64,000 nt of DNA from VGBV01 sp963813725 (GCA_963813725.1 CAWFAI010000008.1:124001-188000); one strand, 5' to 3'. Shown: positions 16,678-25,799, numbered from the stretch's first letter. A program made the numbers and translations. Notes: a model not told the origin generated them from the sequence alone.

Positions 16678-17046
16678 ATGGAAGCCTCAGAACAGGATCG
16701 CGAGCGGCTCGAGAGCGACGCGGCGGACTCCGTCGTCGAGCTCGACGAGCTGCTGAACCGCCCCGGCACCTACTTCAACCCGCAGACCGAGGTCCTGGTG
16801 GTCGTCGACGACTCCAGCACGATCGACGAGGAGGTCTTCAACATGGAGGCCTATGAGGGCGCCGAGTGGGTTCGCATCTCCGACGACGTCGCCATCGACG
16901 AGCCCCAGCGCGACGCGCTGCTGCTGGACTTCCAGACCCACTACCACCCGGGCCTGGGCGACTCGGTCTCCGAGACCGCCCTGGAACAGGGCGACGAGGA
17001 GTACGACGAGGGCGAGGACGGGCAGGACCCCGGCCGCGAGGACTGA
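16678..17046 (+). CDS. Small acidic protein of unknown function
   Basis: 122-residue, strongly acidic protein starting at ATG 16678. A short helical lead (EQDRERLESDAADSVVELDELL) is followed by NRPGTYFNPQTEVLVVVDDS, EEVFNMEAYEGAEWVRISDD and a C-terminal Asp/Glu-rich tail. No membrane segment or known motif is seen. The regular strand-turn pattern suggests a small folded domain. It lies 49 bases after the membrane gene and 17 bases before the ureohydrolase, so it is probably in their operon. I do not recognise the family. Confidence 0.68.
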   Translation: MEASEQDRERLESDAADSVVELDELLNRPGTYFNPQTEVLVVVDDSSTIDEEVFNMEAYEGAEWVRISDDVAIDEPQRDALLLDFQTHYHPGLGDSVSETALEQGDEEYDEGEDGQDPGRED

Positions 17047-17063
17047 GGGCTGGGGGGAAGGTC

Positions 17064-17954
17064 GTGAGCGGGCGGCCGCTGACCCTGCTGGGCGTGCCCA
17101 TCGACAGCGTCGGCGAACCCGGCGGCACCGAGCTGGGTCCCGACGCGCTGCGCGAGCGCCTCGCCGACGCCGGCATCCCCGACGCGGGCGACACCCGCAC
17201 CCGCCTGCGCGGTGGCGTGCGCGATCCCGAGACCGGCTGGCTGGACTTCGAGCAGGTCTGCGAGCTGACCGCCGAGGTCCGCGAGCGCGTCGCCGCGCTG
17301 GTTGCCGAGGGCCGCGTCCCCCTGGTGCTGGGCGGGTGCTGCACCCTCGTCCCGGGCGCCCTGGCGGGGGCCCGGGACGCCCTGGGTGAGTGCGGCGTCG
17401 CCTACCTGGACGGGCACCTCGACCTCTACGAGGGCGAGAGCTCGCAGACCGGCGAGGCGGCGGACTTCCCGCTGGCGGCGGCGATCGGGCGGGCGCCCGC
17501 AGCGCTGCTCGACCGCCTCGGCGGCGACCGGGTCGTCGATCCCGAGCGGGTCGCGCTGCTGGGGCCGCGCGACGAGGAGGAGGCGGTCGGGCTCGGCTCC
17601 GAGACCCCGAAACAGGTGGGCATCGCGCACTACCGCGACCGCGACTCGCTCCGCGGGGCCGACCTGGCGACGGTCGGGGCCGACGCCGCGGCGCGCCTGG
17701 CCGAGGGCGGGCGGCGGTACTGGCTGCACCTGGACGTCGACGTGCTCGACCAGGACGAGTTCCCGGCCACCGACGTGCTGATGCCCGACGGGCTCTCGCT
17801 TGCGGAGCTGGGCGAGCTGATGGCCCCGCTGCTCGCCCATCCGGGGCTGGCCGGGGTCAACCTGGTCTGCTTCAACCCCGAGAAGGACCCCGACAGCGCC
17901 TGCGGCGATGCTCTCGCCGGGCTGGCGCTGTCGGGGCTGGGGTCCCGGGGCTAG
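17064..17954 (+). CDS. Arginase/agmatinase-family ureohydrolase with an altered first metal ligand
   Basis: 296-residue member of the ureohydrolase superfamily (arginase, agmatinase, formimidoylglutamase), which hydrolyse guanidino groups with two Mn2+. The DxHxD ligand motif is present (YLDGHLDLY, about 113-121) and so is the DxD pair (LHLDVDVLD, about 221-229). The first histidine of GGDHS is a cysteine here (LGGCCTLVPG, about 91-100). Substrate therefore cannot be assigned and activity may differ. GTG 17064 follows GGGGGGAAGG. Gene order places it directly after the small acidic gene and convergent with the SRPBCC gene. Confidence 0.82.
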   Translation: MSGRPLTLLGVPIDSVGEPGGTELGPDALRERLADAGIPDAGDTRTRLRGGVRDPETGWLDFEQVCELTAEVRERVAALVAEGRVPLVLGGCCTLVPGALAGARDALGECGVAYLDGHLDLYEGESSQTGEAADFPLAAAIGRAPAALLDRLGGDRVVDPERVALLGPRDEEEAVGLGSETPKQVGIAHYRDRDSLRGADLATVGADAAARLAEGGRRYWLHLDVDVLDQDEFPATDVLMPDGLSLAELGELMAPLLAHPGLAGVNLVCFNPEKDPDSACGDALAGLALSGLGSRG

Positions 17955-17967
17955 CCCAGGCGGGCGC

Positions 17968-18471
17968 TCACTTCCCGAGCTCGATCGCGACCTGCTCCAG
18001 GGCGTCCATCGCCTCCTGCATGCCCCCCTCCATGCCTGACTCGATGTGCATGTCGCGGTGCTCCTTCTTCGTGTGCTCGACCAGGACCGTCATGGTCGTG
18101 CGTCCGTCCGCCTCGGCGAGCGTGAGCGTGTTGACCGCGTGGAAGTCGGGGTCGCGCTCCCACATGCCCTCGGGGTCCTCGAACACCTCGGTGCTGACCA
18201 GGCGCTCGCCGGGCACGATCTCCCGGTAGGTGCCGTGGAAGGCGACCTCGAAGCCCTCGTCGGCCACCATCACGTAGCGCCAGTCGCCGCCCACGCGGAG
18301 GTCGACCTCGACCGACTTCACCTCGCCCCGCTTGCCGGCCCACCAGCGCTCGATCAGCTCGGGCGTCGTCCACGCCTTCCAGACCAGGTCCTTGGGCGCG
18401 TCGAACTCCCTGGTGATCAGGATCTGCTTGTCCGCGGGGAGCGTCACCACCGCGCTACCGCTGCTCGTCAT
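17968..18471 (-). CDS. SRPBCC (AHSA1-like) ligand-binding protein
   Basis: 167-residue START/AHSA1-type protein. ITREFDAPKDLVWKAWTTPELIERWW is the hallmark N-terminus, followed by VGGDWRYVM, FHGTYREIVPGERLV and a C-terminal amphipathic helix (EGGMQEAMDALEQV). Such proteins bind hydrophobic ligands in a helix-grip pocket. ATG 18471 is preferred because AAGGAG is 6 bases upstream; ATG 18477 is an alternative. The start lies inside the 3' end of the arsR-type gene, so the two are one operon. ArsR-SRPBCC pairs are common and the ArsR protein usually represses the pair; the inducing ligand is not known. Confidence 0.88.
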   Translation of the reverse strand: MTSSGSAVVTLPADKQILITREFDAPKDLVWKAWTTPELIERWWAGKRGEVKSVEVDLRVGGDWRYVMVADEGFEVAFHGTYREIVPGERLVSTEVFEDPEGMWERDPDFHAVNTLTLAEADGRTTMTVLVEHTKKEHRDMHIESGMEGGMQEAMDALEQVAIELGK

Positions 18472-18824
18472 CTCCATCTCCTTCTTCCTTTCCTTTGTCT
18501 TCCTTCAGTTCGCCGAGCACGGCGTCGAGCGCCTCGAACCGCTCGCCCCACGTGCGCTCGTAGGCCTTGACCCAGTCGTGAATGGGCTTCAGCGGCTTCC
18601 CGTTCAGCCGGTAGAGCCGCCGGCGCCCCTCGCTGCGGGCCTCGACGAGCCCCACCTCGCGCAGCACCTTCAGGTGCTTCGAGATCTGGGGCTGGGCCAA
18701 TCCGAGCCGGTCGACGAGGTCGCCCACCGGGCGCTCGCCGCCGGCCAGCGACGTCCAGGATCTGGCGGCGGCGGGGCTCCGCCACCGCGTTGAACGCATC
18801 GGCCGTAGTCGCCGCTCTCGCCAT
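18455..18824 (-). CDS. ArsR-family transcriptional repressor, one frameshift near 18752
   Basis: About 122 residues once repaired. AFNAVAEPRRRQILD is in the first phase. LAGGERPVGDLVDRLGLAQ, PQISKHLKVLREVGLVEARS (recognition helix and beginning of the wing) and RRLYRLNGKPLKPIHDWV are in the second. One extra base at about 18752 breaks the gene; removal gives ILD-SLAGGERPVG, the normal ArsR helix. No metal-binding cysteine motif is present, as in the metal-independent ArsR partners of SRPBCC proteins. A near-perfect 22-base palindrome begins 11 bases upstream of the ATG (18835-18856), fitting autorepression. Confidence 0.85.
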
Positions 18825-18834
18825 AGGGGAACAT

Positions 18835-18856
18835 CATATACCTATATGGGTATATG
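18835..18856. promoter_or_regulatory. ArsR operator overlapping the promoter
   Basis: CATATACC-TATATG-GGTATATG: 8-bp perfect arms and only one mismatched pair in the centre. It is a markedly AT-rich island in very GC-rich sequence and begins 11 bases before the ArsR start codon. The TATA-rich core can also serve as the -10 box, so repressor binding would directly block RNA polymerase. Confidence 0.75.
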
Positions 18857-18890
18857 TCAAGCCGAGCTGCAGAGCGGCCCGGCGCCGCGC

Positions 18891-19883
18891 CTACACCGCG
18901 ACGATCACGATGAACGCCGCGTAGAGCGCGAGCCAGGCGAGCACGGCCGGGAGCTCGAACCGGTCGCGCAGGCGCAGCGCCCAGAAGGCGATCACGCCGC
19001 CGGCCAGGCCGAGCGCCATCGAGATGGCGGCGTTGCCGCTCAGCTCCCAGTCGGTGAAGAGGAGGCCGATCCCGACCGGGATCGTCGACTGGAAGACCAT
19101 GGCGCCGGTGACGTTGCCCAGCGCGAGGCTGTCCTTGCCCTCGCGCACCCAGAAGAAGCTGTTGACCTTCTCGGGGAGCTCGGTGGCGAGCGGCGCCAGG
19201 ATCAGCGAGAGCACGATCGCCTCCACCCCGATCTCCTCGGCGAAGTGCAGCAGCTCCTCGACGAACAGGTGCGCTCCGCCGACCATCGCGGCGAGCCCGA
19301 TCAGCACCTGGATCACCGCCACCGAGGTCGGCGGGTCGGTCGCGGCCTTGGGGCCCCGGGCCATGATCAGTGAATTCAGGCTCTCCTCGGACTGGATCTC
19401 GCCGCTGCCGCGCAGCGTGAAGGTGACGTAGGCGACGTAGGAGAGGAAGAAGACGACCCCGGCCGGGTAGCGAATCGCTTCGGGGGCGCCGAAGCCGAGC
19501 GCGAGCCCGAGCGCGAAGAAGACCCCGAAGAAGGCGAGGTCGCGGTCGAGCGTCGGCACGTGCACCTCGAGCTCGATGTCCTGCTCGCGCCGCCGGCGGT
19601 AGAGGTAGGCGGTGCCCCCGACCAGGCCCATCGCCAGCGTCGCGAGCAGGAACGGGGCGCCGACGATGGCGCCGATGGCGACGTCCTCGCTCTTGGTGGC
19701 TCCGACCAGGGCGACGACCGCGATCAGGGTCTCGGGCAGGGCGGTGCCCACCGCCGCCAGCAGGCTGCCGACCGCTCCCTCGGCGACGCCGAGCTTGTGC
19801 CCCACCCACTCGATCGCGTTGGTGAACAGGAGCGCGCCGGCGAGGATGACGGCGAAGCTGACGATGAGCAGCACGAGCTCCAT
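18891..19883 (-). CDS. Sodium/calcium antiporter (CaCA superfamily, YrbG-like)
   Basis: 330-residue membrane protein with about ten hydrophobic helices. The two inverted alpha-repeats that form the ion site are visible: GTALPETLIAVVALVGAT (about 46-63) and LAPLATELPEKVNSFFWV (about 228-245), each with the conserved acidic residue after P. Cation/Ca2+ exchangers export Ca2+ in exchange for Na+ or H+. The start is ATG 19883. It lies 10 bases downstream of a second, CAX-type exchanger gene with which it is surely co-transcribed. Confidence 0.87.
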   Translation of the reverse strand: MELVLLIVSFAVILAGALLFTNAIEWVGHKLGVAEGAVGSLLAAVGTALPETLIAVVALVGATKSEDVAIGAIVGAPFLLATLAMGLVGGTAYLYRRRREQDIELEVHVPTLDRDLAFFGVFFALGLALGFGAPEAIRYPAGVVFFLSYVAYVTFTLRGSGEIQSEESLNSLIMARGPKAATDPPTSVAVIQVLIGLAAMVGGAHLFVEELLHFAEEIGVEAIVLSLILAPLATELPEKVNSFFWVREGKDSLALGNVTGAMVFQSTIPVGIGLLFTDWELSGNAAISMALGLAGGVIAFWALRLRDRFELPAVLAWLALYAAFIVIVAV

Positions 19884-19893
19884 CGCTAGGGGG

Positions 19894-21084
19894 TCATGCG
19901 TAGAAGAACGTCAGCGCCAGGATCGCGTACAGCGCCAGCAGCTGCACGCCCTCGAACCAGTTCGATTCGCCCTCGTTGGTCACCTGGTAGGCGACCAGCA
20001 CCCCGATGATCACGGCGGCGATCTCGAAGCCGTTGAAGACGAGCGGCATCGGACCGGGGCCGAGGAAGAAGGAGGCGATCACCAGCACGGGCGCCACGAA
20101 CAGCGCCACCTGCGCGCTCGACCCGATCGCGATGTTGACCGAGAGGTCCATCTTGTTCTTGATCGCCACCAGCACCGCCACCCAGTGCTCGGCGGCGTTG
20201 CCGACGATCGCGACCACGATCACGCCGATGAAGAACTCGCTCAGGCCGACGGCGTCCGAGGCGGCCTCGATCGAGCCGACCAGGATCTCCGACATGACGC
20301 CGACCGCGACGCCGGCGACGGCCAGGGCGATCACCGAGGAGCGGATCGACCATCCCCACAGGTCGTCGTGCTCTGACGCGTCCTCGCTGTGCGGGTTGAA
20401 CAGCTCGCGGTGGGTGCGCAGGCTGAACAGAAGGCCCAGGCCGTAGGTGAGCATCAGCACCACCGCGACCGCAAGCGACAGGTCCTCGACCGTGGAGTCG
20501 TAATCGACGCGCTCGGTGTTGACGCCGGGCAGGCCCTGGCCCTCGACCAGCTCGAACACGGCCGGCATCACCAGGGCGGCGACGGCGAGGAACAGCATCA
20601 GCGACTGGACGTTGGCCGCGGTGCGGTCGAAGTACTGGGTCTTGCGCCCCCCGGTCAGGCCGCCGGCGAGCATCGCTGCCCCCATCACCAGCAGGATGTT
20701 CCCCAGGATCGAGCCGATGATCGATGCCTTCACGACCTCCTGCAGGCCGGCTTCGAGCGCGAACAGGGCGATGATGAGCTCGGGCGCGTTGCCGAAGGTG
20801 ACGTTCAGCAGGCCGCCGATCCCCGGCCCGGACTTGGCCGCGACCTCCTCGGTCGCCCTCCCCATCAGCGCCGCCGTGGGGATCACCCCCAGCGCGGCCG
20901 AGAAGAAGATCAGCCCCGCGGCGGCGTGCGCGAGCTCGAGGGCGACCGCAGCCGGGATGAACGGGACCAGCAGGTAGGGCCATCCGCTCGGGGACAGGAA
21001 GAACTCGCGGCCGAAGCTCGGCCCCCTCTTGTCGGCCCGCTCGCTTATGTCGGCCCGCTCGGCTACTGGATCAGGGCCGCGCAC
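19894..21084 (-). CDS. Calcium/proton exchanger (CAX/ChaA-like)
   Basis: 396-residue membrane protein with about eleven helices and the two CAX signature repeats, LLNVTFGNAPELIIALFAL (about 91-109) and VVAIVGNAAEHWVAVLVA (about 271-288). A cytoplasmic acidic segment (NPHSEDASEHDD) sits between the halves, as in yeast Vcx1 and plant CAX. It expels Ca2+ in exchange for protons. The only suitable start is GTG 21084, which overlaps the end of the upstream lipoprotein gene by 22 bases. The first codons contain an 18-base direct repeat (ERAD-x-SERAD). Confidence 0.86.
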   Translation of the reverse strand: MRGPDPVAERADISERADKRGPSFGREFFLSPSGWPYLLVPFIPAAVALELAHAAAGLIFFSAALGVIPTAALMGRATEEVAAKSGPGIGGLLNVTFGNAPELIIALFALEAGLQEVVKASIIGSILGNILLVMGAAMLAGGLTGGRKTQYFDRTAANVQSLMLFLAVAALVMPAVFELVEGQGLPGVNTERVDYDSTVEDLSLAVAVVLMLTYGLGLLFSLRTHRELFNPHSEDASEHDDLWGWSIRSSVIALAVAGVAVGVMSEILVGSIEAASDAVGLSEFFIGVIVVAIVGNAAEHWVAVLVAIKNKMDLSVNIAIGSSAQVALFVAPVLVIASFFLGPGPMPLVFNGFEIAAVIIGVLVAYQVTNEGESNWFEGVQLLALYAILALTFFYA

Positions 21085-22133
21085 TGGTCAAGCGCGTCCT
21101 GGCCCTGAGCCTCGGCGAGACAGTCCAGGTATGCCTGCGTGGCGGGGTCGGTGGTCCCCGAGGCGCCGGAGCCGCCGCCACCGCCCGCGGCGGCCCCGAG
21201 CTGCCCGAGCTGGCTCGGGTCGATGCCGAACTGCTGCAGCAGGTCGCCGAGCGGCTGGGCGTCGGCCGGGCCGGAGATCTCCTGGGGCTCGTTCACCTCG
21301 CTGAGCGTGACGGAGAACCCGACCGAGACGGAATCCGGCGCCCCGTCGGTGTCGGGCGGGTCGACCTCGATCTCGGCCTCGAGCTTGCGGAGGATGTCGT
21401 CGTCCGCGCCCGTGTAGACGTCGAAGTCGGCCGACTGGATGATGTCGGTGAGCTGGTCGAGCTGGCTCAGCTGCGCCGGGGTCACCTGCTCGGCGGCCTG
21501 GGGAACGCGCTCGGCGATCGTGCGGATGTCCTCGACCAGCTTGGGAACGTCCGCCTGGCCGGAGATGTGGATCGTCTCGGTTCCCTCGACGTCCTCGTTG
21601 CCCTCGTTGGAGAGGTCGGTGAGCCACTCCGAGGGGTTGATCCCGATCGAGGAGAGGAAGTTCCCGCCCTCGTTCTGCTGCTCGCCCTGGGCGGCCTGCT
21701 CGAACGAGGCCTGAAACTGCTGGAAGAGGTCGGCCGGCACCTCGTAGTCGGTGTCCTGGAAGTTGACGAAGGCCTTGTCGCCGGTGGAGATGATGCCGGC
21801 GCTGCCCGAGAAGTCCTGCGAGGAGCTGTCGAGTTCGGCGTCCGCCGTCACGTCGAACTTGGGGACGGCGCCCTCCTGGTCGCCCTCGAAGGGCCCGCCG
21901 AGGCTGGCCTTGAAAGTGCCCTCGTCGTCGCCACCCTCGGCGGCGAGCTCGAAGCTGACGTCGAAGACCCCGCTGTCGATCGGGTCCTCGTTGTCGAAGG
22001 TCGCCTCCAGGACCTCCTGAGGGTCCTCGTCGCCGCCGTCGTCGCCGCCGCATGCGGCGATCGTGAACGCCGCCGCGAGGGCGAGTGCGAGGACGAGCAG
22101 CGCGCGGAACCGGGTCAAGGGGATGCGGCTCAA
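21063..22133 (-). CDS. Secreted lipoprotein, possibly LppX/LprG-like
   Basis: 356-residue lipoprotein. The signal peptide (LTRFRALLVLALALAAAF) ends in the lipobox TIAAC, so the cysteine is lipidated and the protein anchored outside the membrane. The mature part starts with a Gly/Asp-rich linker and is beta-rich and acidic (FDVSFELAAEGGDDEGTFKA, KFDVTADAEL, GDKAFVNFQDTDYEVP), in the manner of the LppX/LprAFG lipid-carrier fold. A C-terminal Gly-rich linker and a small CLAEA...QCAALIQ tail with two cysteines follow. TTG 22133 is the start, with AGGAG 11 bases upstream. It overlaps the calcium exchanger gene. Family placement is tentative. Confidence 0.78.
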   Translation of the reverse strand: MSRIPLTRFRALLVLALALAAAFTIAACGGDDGGDEDPQEVLEATFDNEDPIDSGVFDVSFELAAEGGDDEGTFKASLGGPFEGDQEGAVPKFDVTADAELDSSSQDFSGSAGIISTGDKAFVNFQDTDYEVPADLFQQFQASFEQAAQGEQQNEGGNFLSSIGINPSEWLTDLSNEGNEDVEGTETIHISGQADVPKLVEDIRTIAERVPQAAEQVTPAQLSQLDQLTDIIQSADFDVYTGADDDILRKLEAEIEVDPPDTDGAPDSVSVGFSVTLSEVNEPQEISGPADAQPLGDLLQQFGIDPSQLGQLGAAAGGGGGSGASGTTDPATQAYLDCLAEAQGQDALDQCAALIQ

Positions 22134-22206
22134 GGTTCGAGGTCTCCTGGCTGGTGGGCGGAAGCGAGCGCCAGAGTAGCGCACGCCCCGTATCGTTAGA
22201 ACGCGT

Positions 22207-25200
22207 ATGGCCGCGTCGCGAACCTGCCCCTCGTGCGCCGCGCTGAACCCCGAGCGCGCGCGATTCTGCGTGTCCTGCGGGACCGAGCTGGCCCCCCTCT
22301 GCCCCAACTGCGGCAGCGACAATCCCGCCGGCGCGCGGTTCTGCATGGAGTGCGGCGCCGGCCTGGGCGCGGGGCCGGAGGGCCCGGAGGCGGGCCCCCC
22401 CGCATCGGCGGAGGCCACGCCCGCGCCCGGGGCGGTCACGGACCCCCCGCCCGAGGAGCGTCGCCTGGCCACCGTCCTCTTCGCCGACCTCTCGGGCTAC
22501 ACCTCCGCGGCGGAGCGGATGGACCCCGAGGCCGTGAAGGCGCTGGTGGACAGGACCCTTCGGCGTCTGGGCGACGAGATCGAGCGCTTCGGCGGCAGCA
22601 TCGACAAGTTCATCGGCGACAACGTGATGGGCGTCTTCGGGGCGCCGGTCGCCCACGAGGACGACCCCGAGCGCGCCGTGCGCGCGGCGCTCGCGATGCA
22701 GGCCGCGATGGCGGAGGTCAACCGCGAGATCGACGAGCGCCACGGCGTCAGCTTCTCGCTGCGCGTCGGCCTCAACTCCGGGGAGGTGATGGCGGGCGCC
22801 GTCGGCGACCGCTACACGGTGATGGGCGACGTCGTCAACGTCGCGGCGAGGCTGCAGGCCGCGGGCCGCTCCGGCAGCGTCACGGTCGGTGAGGAGACGC
22901 ACCGCGCCACCCGTGAGTCGGTCTCGTTTGAGCGCCTGGACCCGCTGATCCTGAAGGGCAAGGAGGAGCCGGTGCCGGCGTGGGAGGCGAAGGAGGTGAT
23001 CTCCGTGCCGGGGCGGGCCGCGCGCCGCAGCGAGACGAAGCTGATCGGGCGCGCCGAGGAGGCCGAGCTGCTCGTCTCGCTGGTCGAGCGCGTCGAGCGC
23101 GAGAAGCGGCCCTATCTGGTGACCGTCATCGGCCAGGCCGGAGTGGGCAAGTCGCGCCTGATGCGCGAGCTCATCGACACGATCGGCTCCTACAAGGACC
23201 CTCCGATCATCCGCCGCGGCCAGTGCCCGCCGTACGCCGGCATCTCCTACCTCGCCCTGGTCGAGGTGCTGCGGGTCGAGTTCGATCTGCTCGACACCGA
23301 CGACCCCGAGACCTCCTGGCGCAAGATCCTGAGCGGCGTGGAGAGCCTGATGGAGGAGCTGGGCGAACCCGAGGCGGCCGAGCGCAACGCGGCCCTGCTG
23401 GCGGTCCCGCTGGGCATCGAGCCCCCGGAGCAGAGCGCCTTCACCGACGACGACCCCCAGCGCATGCGCGAGGCCCTGTTCTCGGCCGCACGGGCCGTGA
23501 TCGAGGCGATCACCCACCGCCGCACCCTGGTGCTGGCGATCGACGACATCCACTGGGCCGACGAGGGGATGCTCGACCTGATCGACCACCTGGCCCGCTG
23601 GGTGCGCGGCCCGCTGCTGCTCGTCTGCCTCACGCGCGACGAGCTGCTGGAGCGCCGGCCCGGGTGGAGCGGCGGGCGAAAGAACGCGACCTCGATCTCG
23701 CTGGAGCCGCTGACCGAGGAGGAGACCCGCGAGCTGGTCGCGGCGCTGATGCCGGGCTCCGAGAACGGGGGCGCCGAGATCGTGCCCCAGGTAGCGGAGC
23801 GCTCGGGCGGCAACCCGTTGTTCGCGGAGGAGATGGTGAACCGCCTGATCGAGGAGGACACCGTCGAGATGTCGACCCTGCCGGGCACGGTGCAGTCGCT
23901 GCTGGCGGCCAGGCTCGACTCCCTGGGCCGACCCGAGCGCAGGCTGCTGCTTCAGGCCTCGGTCGTGGGCCAGACGTTCTGGGACGGCTCGCTGGAGCAG
24001 ACCGCGGCCGAGGAGGGACTGGACCTGAGCGCCACGCTGGCGGCGCTGGAGGACAAGGACCTGGTGGTGACGAGCCCCGGCAGCCGCCTCACGGGGCAGC
24101 GCGAGTACGCCTTCAAGCACGTGCTGATCCGCGACGTCGCCTACGGGATGCTGCCCAAGGCGGTTCGCTGCCGCAAGCACGTCGAGGTCGGCGAGTTCAT
24201 CCGCGAGCGGGCGGGCGACCGCATCGACGCGTTCGTCGGGATCGTCGCCGAGCACTACGCCCGCGCCGCGGCCCTGGGACTGGACGGGGGGCTGGAGCCC
24301 CAGGAGCTGAGCGAGCTCCGCGGCGAGGCCCTGGAGCTGCTGGAGGCCGCGGGCGACGCCGCCGCGAGCCTCTACTCCAACGCCGAGGCATTCGAGCGCT
24401 ACTCGGCCGCGCTGGAGCTCTCGGACGAGCTCGACCCGGCCGACCGCGCGCGAATCGGCGAGAAGCAGGGCGACGTCGCCCTGCGGATGGGCCGCGTGGA
24501 CGCGGCGGTCGCCGTCTGGGAGCGCTCGCTGGAGTTCCACCGCAGCGAGGAGGACCTGGCTCGCGTCGCGGACCTGCACCGGAAGATCGGCGCGGCCCTG
24601 TGGCACAAGGGCGAGCGCCGTGCCTCGATCGACAACTACCAGCGCGGCATCGACCTGCTGAAGGACGGCGAGCCCTGCATCGAGCTGGTGCGCCTCTACG
24701 AGGAGGCCGCGTCGCTCTACATGCACACCGGCGACAACATGCTCGCGATCTACGCCTCCGAGAAGGCGCTGCGCCTGGCCGAGCGCCTGGACGAGGCCCG
24801 GGCCGCGAGCCGCGCTCACGGGATCTTCGGGCGCGTCTTCGGGCGGATCGGCGACTCCGAGAAGGCGCGCGAGAACCTGGAGCGCTCGGTCGCGCTGGCG
24901 CGCGATTCCGATCGCGGCGAGGCCGTGCGCGCGCTGCTGACCCTGGGCTACCACCTCGAGATCTCCGAGGCCGACTACGACGGAGCCGCCGAGGCCTACC
25001 GCGAGGCGCTGAAGCTGGCGCAGGAGGTCGGCGACCTGCCCTCGCAGGTCGAGCTCCACGCGTCGCTCGGCCAGCTCGCGGCCGAACGGGCCGACTGGGA
25101 CGAGGTCGAGCGCGCGACCGAGGCCAGCGGCGGCCTGGCCGAGCGCGAGGGGCTGCACGGAAAGCTCTGCTTCCCGTTCCTGCTGCGCGGGGTGCTGGCG

Positions 25201-25782
25201 TGGCGCCTCGGCGACTGGGAGCAGGCGACCAGGCTGTTCCGACGCGCCCATGAGCTGGGCGAGCAGGTGGGCCGCTCGGAGGTCGCCTTCAGCGCCTTGC
25301 AGTGGCTCGCCTGGACCCTGCGCGAGAGCGGCGACCTGGGCGCGGCCGAGACCGAGCTGGCCAAGGCCCTGGACATCTGCGAGCGGGCCGGCCTGATCGC
25401 GCAGTCGGTTGAGGCGATCGCGGCGCGTGCCGTGGTGCTGGCACTCGCCGATCGCATGGATCAGGCCAAGGCGGCGGCCGAGGAGGCCGAACGGCTCGCG
25501 GGGCGTCTGCACTACCCGGTCGGCGAGGCGGCCAAGGCCGAGGCGGCCGGCGCCTGCGCCGATGACGCCGACTCCGCCGCCGAGCTGATGGACACCGCGC
25601 GCGAGCGGTGGACCGAGCTGGGGAGGCCCCTCGACGCGACGCGCTGCACCCTCGTCCAGGGGCGGATGCTCGCCAAGAGCGACAGGGCCGCGGGCGACGC
25701 GCTGCTGGCCGAGGCGGCGACGGAGTACGAGCGCATCGACGTGCCCGGGCTGGCCGCGCGGGCCCGGGAGCCGGTCGCCTAG
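22207..25782 (+). CDS. Zinc-ribbon / adenylate cyclase / AAA ATPase / TPR signalling protein
   Basis: 1191-residue soluble multidomain protein. Residues about 5-60 are a double zinc ribbon (CPSCAALNPERARFC-C, CPNCGSDNPAGARFCMECG). About 80-260 are a class III cyclase with both metal aspartates (FADLSGYT, FIGDNVMGVFG), a preceding lysine typical of adenylate cyclases, and VVNVAARL. About 275-560 are a STAND-like ATPase with Walker A GQAGVGKSRL and Walker B LVLAIDDIHWADEG. The rest, about 700-1190, is a TPR superhelix. Similar cyclase-ATPase-TPR proteins are numerous in actinobacteria and are thought to couple cAMP synthesis to an unknown signal through the ATPase switch. It is divergent from the lipoprotein gene (73-base gap). 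Confidence 0.9.
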   Translation: MAASRTCPSCAALNPERARFCVSCGTELAPLCPNCGSDNPAGARFCMECGAGLGAGPEGPEAGPPASAEATPAPGAVTDPPPEERRLATVLFADLSGYTSAAERMDPEAVKALVDRTLRRLGDEIERFGGSIDKFIGDNVMGVFGAPVAHEDDPERAVRAALAMQAAMAEVNREIDERHGVSFSLRVGLNSGEVMAGAVGDRYTVMGDVVNVAARLQAAGRSGSVTVGEETHRATRESVSFERLDPLILKGKEEPVPAWEAKEVISVPGRAARRSETKLIGRAEEAELLVSLVERVEREKRPYLVTVIGQAGVGKSRLMRELIDTIGSYKDPPIIRRGQCPPYAGISYLALVEVLRVEFDLLDTDDPETSWRKILSGVESLMEELGEPEAAERNAALLAVPLGIEPPEQSAFTDDDPQRMREALFSAARAVIEAITHRRTLVLAIDDIHWADEGMLDLIDHLARWVRGPLLLVCLTRDELLERRPGWSGGRKNATSISLEPLTEEETRELVAALMPGSENGGAEIVPQVAERSGGNPLFAEEMVNRLIEEDTVEMSTLPGTVQSLLAARLDSLGRPERRLLLQASVVGQTFWDGSLEQTAAEEGLDLSATLAALEDKDLVVTSPGSRLTGQREYAFKHVLIRDVAYGMLPKAVRCRKHVEVGEFIRERAGDRIDAFVGIVAEHYARAAALGLDGGLEPQELSELRGEALELLEAAGDAAASLYSNAEAFERYSAALELSDELDPADRARIGEKQGDVALRMGRVDAAVAVWERSLEFHRSEEDLARVADLHRKIGAALWHKGERRASIDNYQRGIDLLKDGEPCIELVRLYEEAASLYMHTGDNMLAIYASEKALRLAERLDEARAASRAHGIFGRVFGRIGDSEKARENLERSVALARDSDRGEAVRALLTLGYHLEISEADYDGAAEAYREALKLAQEVGDLPSQVELHASLGQLAAERADWDEVERATEASGGLAEREGLHGKLCFPFLLRGVLAWRLGDWEQATRLFRRAHELGEQVGRSEVAFSALQWLAWTLRESGDLGAAETELAKALDICERAGLIAQSVEAIAARAVVLALADRMDQAKAAAEEAERLAGRLHYPVGEAAKAEAAGACADDADSAAELMDTARERWTELGRPLDATRCTLVQGRMLAKSDRAAGDALLAEAATEYERIDVPGLAARAREPVA

Positions 25783-25799
25783 GGCGCCCTGGGACCGCG

